From contig JAHBMJ010004808.1 of assembly GCA_018398765.1 (NCBI GenBank), positions 47,492 through 59,991 on the forward strand: DNA of 12,500 nt, given 5' to 3'. This DNA is from Chromera velia. Its lineage: Eukaryota; Sar; Chromeraceae. The position numbers and the translations under genes were made by a program. Below are positions 1 to 8,110 of this stretch, in pieces; the stretch's first letter is position 1; each line of letters begins with the position of its first letter. The notes under the pieces are model-generated. The model was not told the origin of the DNA and made no database searches. It saw nothing but the letters and a program-made list of their open reading frames with translations.

Positions 1-49
1 GTGAGCACAGTAGAATAGAGCAATCAAAAACATTGGTGCACGAGCCAGA

Positions 50-142
50 ATGAAGACTCTCCACAAATTTGGATGCTTCGACATTTCGGCTCCCTCAGTG
101 CGTTTTCTCTTTTGTCGATTTGCTTCTGGCTGTCTCCATTCC
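50..142 (+). other. Possible first coding exon of the cyclin gene (candidate only)
   Basis: An ATG at 50 opens 31 codons that end exactly at a GTGAGC donor-like site at 143. Splicing 143-205 (63 bases, pyrimidine-rich end, CTGCAG acceptor) would join it in phase 0 to the exon at 206, the same phase as all other introns of the gene. Against it, the encoded peptide is hydrophobic and cysteine-rich, not typical of a cyclin N-terminus, and the intron would be far shorter than its neighbours (289-491 bases). The alternative is that everything from 1 to 205 is intron from an exon outside the window. The window itself opens with GTGAGC, which also looks like a donor. Confidence 0.25.
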
Positions 143-205
143 GTGAGCCTCACTCTTCTTTTACTACAAGTGCTGATTTCTTCTCGTCCCCCTTTGTCTC
201 TGCAG

Positions 206-2233
206 CTTGCTGATCCATCAAAGAGCAAGAAGGTGCAGAAGAGCAGGGTGCAACCCTCTAAGACAAGCCGTTCCCGATCAAAGCGTTCGGGGCCGTCCGG
301 GGGACCCTCGGGTGCGGACAAGGAGAATGGGGGGTTGGGTGACCCGGAAGCCCGAGCCAAGGAGGAGGAGCGAAAGCAGCGAAAGGAGCAGCAGAGCCAG
401 AAACGTCTGGAGAGAATCTCACAGCGGGAGAAGAAGCAGGACCAGATCTGGTTCAAACAGAAGATCTACCAAGTGCCTGCCAAACCAGCGTGTGGGATTG
501 ACAATCCATACGTGCCTACACCCAAGTGCGACCGTGAACACCTGACAGACCCCGACTGGTTCGTGCACTACGTCAAGGGAGTCCACAGGTACCACAAGCG
601 CATCGAGGTAAGTCAGCCAGGCAGATGGGGGCAGTTAGTTTCTTTCCTTTCTCTTTGTTTGTTGGTCCCTTTTATTTTTTTCCTTGCCTTCACGTTTTCC
701 TTTCAGATGTCTGTCTCCCCTCTTTTCTCCATCGTCCTGTGGGCCTTAGCATCAGTATCAAGCTGGTTGTCTATTCTCATTCCTGTGCAGAGACTTGATG
801 CTTCATTTCGCATATGTTTTTCTCCTCCTACCTCTTTTCTGCGTCGTCTCTCTTCATTGTTGTTCGCTTCTCCTGCTTTCCCTGTTTGTTTGCTCCCTTC
901 CTCCGCTGTCTCTTCACTGTCTGGACATGCACTGCACCTGCAGGGGGGGTACGTCCTGAACTCTGCCCGGTTTCCTGCGTGGGACTCTGTGGATGACGAC
1001 TACAGGGCGATTGTGGTGGACTGGATGATTGAGGCACAGAACAAGTGCAAGATGTCCGAGGAGTCCCTCTACCTGGCCGTGAACCTGATGGACCGGTACA
1101 TCGGCAGGAGACTGGCCACCGAGAAGGAACTCATGCTGGTCAGTCAGTCAGCCTCACTCGTTTGTTTGACTTGCTTGTCATGAAGTTGGCCAAGAGAAGG
1201 AAATAGTGCTGCTTGTCAGAAGAATGAGAGGAAAGAAGAGAGGTCGGACTTTGCGAGACAGTGGAATGGCCTGTCAAGAAAGGAGATGGAAATGGGAAGG
1301 AAGAAGATTGAGGGGTGTGGAAAAAAAACAAAGGCAGTGACAACAGAGCAAATTTGCCCACAATATTGAGAAAGAGAGAGCGTGAAAGAGAAGGTGGAAG
1401 GGCGGTCGGGAAGAAGCAGAAACATCCGCGAGAGAAACAGAAATGGACGGCACAAGGAGGGAGAAGGAGAGGAAGGAAGAAAGGAAGGAAGGAAGGTGCG
1501 GGAAAGAAAGCAGAGGAGAATATTCTGGTTTACATCTGTCTTTTCGTTTGCTTGTCTGCTTGTCAAACCTCCCCCCCTTTGCTTACTCCTACCTAAACTC
1601 CCCTTTTTTTCTTCTTTCTACAGGTTGCGGTCACGTCTTTGTTTCTCGGAGCAAAGTTCGAGGAGATCTGGCCTCCCGAAGTCAATGATCTCGTCTGGAT
1701 GACCAAAAACAAAGTCACCCGCAACGAGGTTCTCGACAAAGAGGTTGAGATCCTCAACAGGCTGCAGTTCAACCTGACCTTCCCGACTCCCTACACCTTC
1801 ATGCTCCGCTATGCGAAGGCGGTCGGGTTGCAGGACAAGCACGTTGTCTTCTGCCAGTACCTGATGGAACTCCTGATGCCCTCCAAGAAGTTCTCCACCT
1901 ACGAGTCCTCACGGATCGCTGCTGCAGCACTTCACCTGGTCAGTCAGGCAAGCAGAGTCCTGCAAGCACAATCACACGACCAGATAGTTTGATAGACAGA
2001 AAGAAGGTAGACAGACAGGCCATCAGCCGCTGCAAGGAAATTCTCGATCAGCCGTCCTTCGCGCCCGCTTTTATCTTCTTTTCTCTCTTTGTCTTGTGTC
2101 TGTACGCGTGTGTGAGTGAGAGAGAGAGAGAGCCTGGCTGCATTCTTGTTTCCTGAAACCCCTGTTTGAGGATTTTGTCTAGATGGTGATCAGGATCCAA
2201 CCTCCACTGGAAAAAAACATTTCTCTGTCTCTG

Positions 2234-2324
<91 letters not shown>

Positions 2325-3476
2325 ACGTGCCGGACTTTCAAGGCCGATCTGGTGGCTGCCAACGTCCGGATCCCCTCCCGTGCAGAGCCTGAGGTCAAGG
2401 AGCCCCCAGCGAAGCGACCCCGACGTCCCGTGTCCCCGGAGGACGAGGAGATGAAGGACGCCAGCTCCTCCAGCAGTTCGGGGGCAGCCACCGAGGAACC
2501 ACGCAACTGGGTCAGTCAGTCAGTTAGAGAAGCAGGGAGGGAGGCAGATTGGAAGAGAGGGGAACACACAGTGAGGCAGAAAACCAGGAAGTGGGCATGC
2601 ATCAGACAGGCACCCAGTCAGCGAGGAAATGAGGCATGCGGACAGCCAGCTCAGGACGTAGGCAGGCCGCCGGAAGCTTCCCTGTTGGCCTCCGTGTTTG
2701 GTCTGTAGTCTTTTGTCAGCGCGCATCTTTCTGTGAACCCTGATTTCTTGTTGCTTTTTCCTTTCTTTTCCTTCTCTTTCCCTTCGTTTGTTCTTGCAGG
2801 GCGAGTGGCTGCAGCGTCTGACAGGATGGGAGCGAGCGGACCTGATGGACATCGAGAACCAGATGAGTTCTCTTCTCCGGAATGTGAGCATGGTGACGGA
2901 AAACAACCTGAAGCAACTGAAGGTCGGTCGGTCTGTCTGTCTGCCTGCCTGTTGGTCGGTTCGTTGCTTCGGTTGGTAACTGCGCTCTCTGGCGTCTCTC
3001 TCGGTCCGGCTTCGTGAAGGAAATGGAATTTTCAGCACTTACGGCCATGATGTTCATTTTCGCTTGTACCTCTGGAATGAAGGGAGGAACAGTCACACAG
3101 GAGGGGGTGGATGAAAGGGATTGAGGTCCCCAAAGAAAGAATGCATTGCATCGGTGGGAAGACATTCATTCTCGTGTCCTCCCCCCCGCCCCCCCTCCCT
3201 CCCTCTCTCCAAATGCGGCGATCTTCTTTCTGTCTCACCTTTCCGCATCCTTCCGCGAGCCATGGGGGTCGTATTCTTGTTGGAAAAAGAAAAAAATCAG
3301 ATGCATATTGTGAAGGGCCATTCGGACGTGCTTATCTTTCCCCTTGTCAGAAACGAAAACACCAAAACAAGCTTTCCCCCCCCACCTCCCCCTTCTCTTT
3401 TCTCTTTCTGCAGGCCGTGAAAAAAAAGTTCATGGACGAGAAGTACCACAAGTGGGCGGATCTGGCATGGTCCTGA
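206..3476 (+). CDS. B-type (mitotic) cyclin, six visible exons, 5' partial
   Basis: Regulatory subunit that activates a mitotic cyclin-dependent kinase. Exons, set by GT-AG borders and continuous homology, are 206-607, 944-1138, 1624-1938, 2325-2510, 2800-2922 and 3414-3476 (TGA at 3474). They give 427 visible residues and all introns are phase 0. Residues 1-110 are basic, Ser/Arg-rich and charged, with a KEN box at 39-41. The DPDWFVHYV and YRAIVVDWM segments, with an LYLAVNLMDRYI helix, are the N-terminal cyclin box. FLGAKFEEIWPPEV and FNLTFPTPYTFMLRY are classic B-type motifs. The Lys of NKCKM and the Glu of KFEEI, which contact the CDK in cyclin structures, are present. The C-terminal fold runs from SSRIAAAALHL to a terminal LKAVKKKF helix, but is interrupted by a 62-residue exon with a KRPRR basic cluster and a VSPE site. 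The exon at 206 opens at an acceptor, so the start codon lies upstream. Family assignment is firm; the subtype is B by signature, without a phylogeny. Confidence 0.93.
320..328 (+). other. KEN-box degron codons in the cyclin N-terminal region
   Basis: AAG GAG AAT encodes Lys-Glu-Asn at visible residues 39-41, in a disordered-looking Ser/Gly/basic context (SGADKENGG). KEN boxes are recognised by the APC/C with Cdh1 or Cdc20, and mitotic cyclins are standard APC/C substrates. The position, N-terminal to the cyclin box, is where degrons sit in this family. A three-residue motif can occur by chance, but family and location favour function. Confidence 0.6.
1195..1623 (+). repeat. Polypurine then polypyrimidine tract within cyclin intron 2
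   Basis: From about 1195 to 1525 the coding strand is strongly purine-biased, with GGAAG/GAAGG runs densest at 1470-1500. After about 1530 it switches to pyrimidines, including a C run near 1570 and a T-rich acceptor tract ending in CTACAG at 1623. No exon-like sequence is seen inside. The two arms are roughly complementary in composition, which would allow an intron-internal RNA fold or triplex-prone DNA; no perfect pairing was demonstrated. Confidence 0.7.
1939..2324 (+). other. Cyclin intron 3, with microsatellite polypyrimidine tract
   Basis: The donor is GTCAGTCAGG after the codon CTG; the acceptor is GTGCAG before the codon ACG. The last 100 bases are almost entirely repeat: (CTCTGT)5 at 2223-2252, (CT)15 at 2253-2282 and (GT)19 at 2283-2320, ending directly in GCAG. 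The acceptor's pyrimidine tract is therefore itself a compound microsatellite, with no unique sequence between repeat and splice site. Confidence 0.85.
2223..2320 (+). repeat. Compound microsatellite (CTCTGT)5(CT)15(GT)19
   Basis: Three perfect blocks adjoin without interruption, counted directly from the sequence. The hexamer block probably seeded or derived from the CT and GT runs by slippage. It lies immediately upstream of the acceptor of the fourth visible cyclin exon, so length variation should alter the pyrimidine-to-GT ratio at that splice site. Confidence 0.97.
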
Positions 3477-4120
3477 GGGGAGTAGAGAGGACAGAAAAGA
3501 AAAAGAAGGAAGGAAGAAAAGAAGGATGGAAGAAGGAAGATAGAAAAGGGGAAAAGGATGAGAGACTTTCAGCACACATCCAGTCGCATGGTGGTTGCGC
3601 ATCATGTCTGTCTTTCTTCTCTGTATCTCTTCTCTCCCTCTGTGTCCGTCCCCTTTTGCATTCATCCCCTCTGCTGAGAAGAGAGAATGACCGTGAGAGA
3701 ATCAAATAACCGGTTGGCTTTCGTCTCAAGGGGGGGGGTGGCTGACGGGATGGGTGTTGGGGTCGAGTGGGGCAGAGCAGGGGACAGCAGTGAGTGTGTG
3801 GGTCTCTCTCTCTTTCCCTCTTCGTGCGTTCTTGTGTCCCACTTATTTACAAGGATTCATTGCATTCGTTCATTCATTCGTTCCTTCTTCATCTACCCGA
3901 CATAAATTTTTGTTCTCTCGCTCCACTCGCACAAAGAAAACACAAGGACAGCACAGAAAAGAAAAGGAAAGAGCCTCTGATGTGCCGTGCCAGGAGGGCG
4001 GCAGGAAGGAAGGATGGAAGGAGGCAGCAGGGAAGAGAGAGAGAGAGAAACAGAAACCTAAGAGGGAGATGAAGTGTATGAGTAATAAACAAAGTGAAAC
4101 ATGGATGCTACTTAAACCCG
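3477..4120 (+). other. Cyclin 3' untranslated region and possible poly(A) site
   Basis: No coding sequence is recognised after the TGA at 3474. The stretch is purine-rich up to about 3560, then mixed pyrimidine-rich, then purine-rich again at 3940-4075. An AATAAA hexamer at 4084-4089 could direct polyadenylation just downstream, implying a 3' UTR of roughly 620 bases. Many protists do not depend on AATAAA, so the end point is weakly supported. Confidence 0.4.
4084..4089 (+). promoter_or_regulatory. Candidate polyadenylation signal AATAAA
   Basis: This is the first perfect AATAAA on the coding strand after the cyclin stop codon, in the context GAGTAATAAACAAAG. Only position and sequence support it; no cleavage site can be seen. 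Confidence 0.35.
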
Positions 4121-4601
4121 CCTTATTTGATTAGACTGAATTTGACAGAAAGAAAATTTAGCTAGACTCCGCTCCCTATTCTCCTCTCCCTCCCTCTCTG
4201 AGAGAAGACCTTCTCTTTATGCCTGCAGGCAAACCAAATACTCTCTCTGTTTGGTATTCCCTTCCTCCCTGCCTGCCTAGTACCTCCCCCTATTTGTGCA
4301 CACTCAATCCAGTGCCATGCAACGGATCTTGCCTGCCCTTCTGCCTGCTTGTCTTCACGTTCATTCAGTGCTTCTTCTTTTGGTGCCGTGCCTCCATCTT
4401 CGGCATATACAGTGCTCCGTTACCTGCCTACCTCCGTTTGTGGCCAAGTTATACAGATGAAATGAAGAGGACCAACCAATGGATGGATGGATGGAGGAAT
4501 GTGTGCATGCAGAGTGATGGGTGTTCATTCGCTTGTGAAGTGTTTTCTTGGAGTGTCGTCGGGTGAGCCTGCCCCCCCGCCAATCTTGAGGCGTCCCTCA
4601 T

Positions 4602-4683
4602 ACCTGGCGTACGTCATGCATGCACCAGGATTCGCTCCCATTGAGGGTGTACAGAGGCCGTGAAATGAAATGAAATGAAATGA
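4602..4683 (+). repeat. Hairpin plus (TGAAA)4 tail, possibly SINE-like
   Basis: CCTGG near 4604 and CCAGG ending at 4629 form inverted arms around a core containing CGTACG and ATGCAT palindromes. The hairpin is followed by GATTCGCTCCC at 4629-4639, which partly resembles an RNA polymerase III B box. Perfect (TGAAA)4 at 4661-4680 comes next. A pol III-like box and a short-repeat tail are typical of SINEs. No convincing A box at proper spacing and no target-site duplication was found, so this is only a suggestion. Confidence 0.2.
4661..4680 (+). repeat. (TGAAA)4 tandem repeat
   Basis: Four perfect TGAAA units follow GGCCG. A similar degenerate TGAAA / CGAAA run occurs at 11587-11607, just inside the intron of the minus-strand gene. 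Confidence 0.92.
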
Positions 4684-6568
4684 CCTTAAGTGATCCTGTG
4701 AACCAATGACCGATCGAAACACTCATCCAAGGGGAAAAAGAGAAGAGAAGGCAAAGAGTCACCTCCCATCTTTCCCTCTTGACGGTTCGTTGTCGTTTCC
4801 CCCCCTTTTTTTGTCTCGACCGACGTCTCTTTTCTCCTTTCTCCGTATTCTTGGCTCTCTTTCGCTTTTCATCTTCTTGTGTGAGAGAGAGACTGGCATA
4901 GCCCTGAAGGAAGAAATGGTTTTTCTTTCGGACTCTCAGAAGAAGAGAACAGCACGAACTAACGGAGGCAAATGAATGCGAAGAGAAAGCAAAGGGCAAC
5001 GATTTGAAGAAGAGACGGTCAAGACTGGAACCCTCCCTAGCTCGTTTCTTCTCCTTCTAATGCCCCCCTCGACCTCTTCCTTCTTTTTCCCTACCTCTCC
5101 TGATTCCTTTCTTATCACCCCCTCTGAAACCAGCGCTCCCTCTTCTCTGTTCTATCTATCTATCCTTTTATCCATCCGCCTGACCAATCAACACAAGATC
5201 TTCCTTTTCCCCTTCCCCGTCCCTTCATGCATTCCAGTTGCACGTCTGTGTCGTTCCAAGAGTGCCGTGGTGTTCATCGGTCAGTATCGTCTTCAGATCT
5301 GTCTGCTTTGCTGCCAAGCCCTTCCTATCCTGTCTCGCCTTCTTCCCCCCCCCTCCCTTGGCAGCACCCACCATGCAAAGAAAGAAGAAAAGAACACCCC
5401 TCCTCTGCCTCCATTCGTGGAAGAAGAGAAAACGAGACGAAGAGAGAGAAAAAGAAAAAGGAAACGCGAGACAACGAGACAAATGGAAGAAATGCTGGAG
5501 GGAGGGAGGGACAGACTTACTCGTCTGATGAAAACAGTACGGAGCGTCTGTCCTTTTTCACTTGCACGCACTTGAACGAACACCTTTTTCTTTCATTCTG
5601 TCTAAGCGTGTGTCGGGGCCCTTGCCGGTGCGCAGGGCGTCTCGAAAGTCGGTCTCGTCTGCTGCCTTCTTTCTATCTCTCCATTCAGTTGACTCACACA
5701 CGAACACAAGTCTGAATGAAACTCCAAGCCCTCTCTACTTCCCAACCATCTCTCTCTCCATCCGTGTCTATCTGTCTGTCTGTCTCTCTGAAAGGGCTTT
5801 CCTTGGATGTTGTCGTCTTGACATTCCGCCAACGGAAAAGTAGTTGTCCTCTCTTCCCTCTTTCTTCTTTCTTCTGCACGGGGTTGGAGAGAGCAGCCAG
5901 CTGTCAATGTGGTTGTGGGGTCAGCCAATTGACAGAAAAGAAGAGAAATAGAGTCTCTTTTGCCTTTTCTTCTTTCTGGTGGTTGCAGAGTGGCATGAAT
6001 GGAAGAAAGGTCATAAGACCAAAGGGACGGTTGGCTTTCCTGTTCCTATTTTTTTCCCACACAAAGAAACTGGACGATCGACACCCTGACTTGCGTATAT
6101 TCCTTCCTACCAGATGTGCTGGTCGTCTGCAGGGAGGGCGCATAGAGGGGGGGGGATCTGTCTGGAGTGGGGGAGAAGGGTGACTGCGTGCGTCAGTGTC
6201 TCTCTCCCTGCCTGTCTTGTCTTCTCTCCCCCCCTTTCCTTTTTCTCTTTGCCTCTAGGTGAAGAGTGTCTGTAGGTGTGTAATTCAATTCAAAGGAAGG
6301 GGGGTGAGGAGTGAAGGACAGGGAGAAGGCACCCAACGCTTCCTCTTCTCACAAAGAAAGAATTCAAGAAAGCAAGAAAGAAAAAAGAAGGTTCCGAATC
6401 GATGGAGGGAGGGAAAAGAAGAACTAATAATTAAACAAAGCAAGAGAGAGAGGAACGAATTGAACTTTCTTCTTGACTTGCTTTCTCATCTTCGCTCATT
6501 CTCATTGGATGAAGGAGAGACTTCCTCAGAAGCAGTCCAGAGTTTCTCTCGGCCGGACCGCTCGATCC

Positions 6569-6594
6569 TTTTCTTTTCTTTTCTTTTCTTTTTT
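6569..6594 (+). repeat. (TTTTC)n tandem repeat
   Basis: Four TTTTC units and a terminal T run follow CTCGATCC. It is a simple-sequence repeat in the gene-free spacer with no visible association. Confidence 0.9.
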
Positions 6595-7422
6595 GTTCAT
6601 TCATGCCGGAGACGGGGAAGAAGAGTAGGGCTTGCATGAAATTTCTCTGCAATGCGCAGAGGAGAGAGAAGTGGGATGTCGTTCTCATGAAGAGAGAGAG
6701 AGAGAAAGAGAGCGACGTGGGAAGTTTCGTGTCGTTCAGCTAGAGGGTTTGCCCTCTTCTCTTCTTTTTCTCTCGTGCATTTCTACGTTTTCCTTTCTGT
6801 TTCACTCCATCCCTCTGCCGTCCGAGTCGTCGGTCAGAGACGGAGTATGGAATTTCCCTTTTCTTTTCTTCTCTGCATTCATGCACTGTGGTTCTTTTCT
6901 GAATCTGTTTATGTAACCAGACAGACGGCAGGCCTGATCCATCCATGGACCCCAATTCTCTGTTTGTGTGGGTTTGTAAACTCATCGCCTCTCCTTTTTC
7001 AATCCCATTCCTTCCTGTCAATCCCCCCCTTCCCTCCTCTACGTGTCTTCGCTTCCCTTCCCAGAAGGACCTCAATCAGGACATTTGAATTCAATTCACG
7101 GAGACACCATGCATGCAGTGTCACACCACCCATGCACGCAAAAAAGTATACAGACAGTCAGCTCATGCTCAGGATCAGACCATACTGGTCCATACATGCA
7201 TGAATCAAACTTTTCACAAAGTCGTGTGGGACGATCGTGTGCAATAACATCATTCATGAATGACAATCTTGATATTGGCGTTCATAAGTACAATCCGAAT
7301 GCAATCAGATTGGATTTCTACCTTATATAAAAGTATACAAAAAAAAAGCCCATGTATATAACATTTTTAATTTTTAATATCACTTATTATATTTTTTTTT
7401 TCAATTAATCATAGGTTTAGGA

Positions 7423-7517
7423 TAAAGAGTTAGAAACTTAAACTGAGAAAGCTTGTAAGTCAAGTCCAGATGTATACAGATGTATAAGCACTCTCAGTTT
7501 TAACTTCCAACTCTTTA
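7423..7517. repeat. Imperfect inverted repeat, 25-base arms
   Basis: Arm 7423-7447 matches the reverse complement of 7493-7517 at 21 of 25 positions, with a 45-base spacer. The spacer carries AGATGTATA twice (7468-7476 and 7478-7486). Size and layout would fit a small foldback or MITE-like remnant or a structured transcript; no flanking duplication was identified. Confidence 0.75.
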
Positions 7518-7537
7518 TACTTTTGGGTACTTTTGGG
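7518..7537 (+). repeat. Tandem duplication of TACTTTTGGG
   Basis: Two perfect head-to-tail copies (7518-7527 and 7528-7537) directly follow the right arm of the inverted repeat. A related GTTTTGG / ACTTTTGG pair occurs at about 7829-7847. Confidence 0.9.
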
Positions 7538-7901
7538 CAGAAAAAAAAAATGTAAAAAAAAATAAATGATATCATTTTTTTTACAAATTACCGTTGAATG
7601 CAATCATAGTAAATTATACAAGCACAGGAAAGAGACCATAAATCATGAATGCAGAGAAAAGAAACCATAAAATTGTTATGAAAATGTTATGAATCATATC
7701 TATACAGGAAACAGAGTCAGATTTAACAGACCATAAATTACTATGTATTACCATGGATGAATCATATAATAAATCATGCATGCGCATACTTAAATCATCA
7801 TTTCAATTTTTTCATATTTTTTTGTACAGTTTTGGTAACTTTTGGAAACACGATTTTCATATATTTTTAAAAGAATTGTTACGATTTTTTACTTACTTTT
7901 T

Positions 7902-8110
7902 CCCTCCTGCCAGCTGAGGAGGGCATCACCATAGCTCGGAGGGGGGGCTTCGAAGAGCTAGGGACTCTTAGTAGGGAGGAACCCCCCGGGCCCCCCCTTT
8001 TTCCCCTCCGGGGGGGGCTTGGCCCCCCCGTACCCTCCTTCCCCCCTTTTTCCCTCCCTGCTTCCCCCCGGCCACGGATGTTAATTTCCGCCCCCCCCCG
8101 AGCCACCAGC
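7902..8110. repeat. G-run and C-run block with strong hairpins
   Basis: The island ends in a hairpin (CCCTCCT at 7902-7908 with AGGAGGG at 7917-7923), followed by dense homopolymeric G and C runs. These include G7 near 7941, C6 and C7 at 7982-7997, an 8-G run at 8010-8017 facing a 7-C run at 8023-8029, and a C run near 8090-8099. The G8/C7 pair can fold into a very stable stem with a short loop. No open frame here looks like protein. Runs of this kind are prone to G-quadruplex or i-motif formation and to sequencing error. Confidence 0.75.

Larger units (their letters stand above)
4121..7280. other. Gene-free low-complexity spacer
   Basis: No conserved protein, rRNA or tRNA was recognised on either strand. 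The + strand alternates between pyrimidine-rich blocks (for example 4780-4870, 5040-5225, 5740-5880) and purine-rich blocks (4970-5025, 5370-5500, 6330-6460). The open frames that cross these blocks encode only Ser/Phe/Leu-rich or Lys/Arg/Glu-rich low-complexity peptides. Short tandem repeats include (GGAT) at 4480-4497, (TGAAA)4 at 4661-4680 and (TTTTC) at 6569-6594. A near-perfect 10-base palindrome-type element TTGAATTCAA lies at about 7085. Unrecognised exons of a fast-evolving gene or a noncoding RNA cannot be excluded. Confidence 0.6.
7281..7900. other. AT-rich island with inverted and direct repeats, no gene
   Basis: Composition changes sharply to A- and T-rich DNA with long A and T runs (for example 7339-7347, 7391-7400, 7541-7562, 7575-7582). 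It contains an imperfect inverted repeat at 7423-7517, a perfect tandem TACTTTTGGG pair at 7518-7537 and a GATATC-centred near-palindrome at 7551-7585. ACCATAAA occurs three times, near 7635, 7654 and 7730. All frames are closed by stops. It may be a degraded mobile element, a matrix-attachment or replication-type region, or an intergenic spacer; the sequence does not decide. Confidence 0.65.

Noticed and set aside
533-544. REHL as a destruction box
   Set aside because: It lies at the start of the cyclin box and lacks the downstream Asn and flexible context of real D-boxes.
2223-2320. CRISPR-like array
   Set aside because: Contiguous microsatellite with no spacers.
4629-4639. tRNA gene at the B-box-like sequence
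   Set aside because: No acceptor stem, anticodon arm or A box at proper spacing.
4976-5928. Overlapping open frames of 80-200 codons on both strands
   Set aside because: They encode Ser/Phe/Leu-rich or Lys/Arg/Glu-rich peptides dictated by CT or GA tracts, with no motifs; artefacts of stop-poor low-complexity DNA.
7551-7585. A/T palindrome as a bacterial-type terminator
   Set aside because: The genome is eukaryotic, and A/T runs around GATATC easily give such symmetry.
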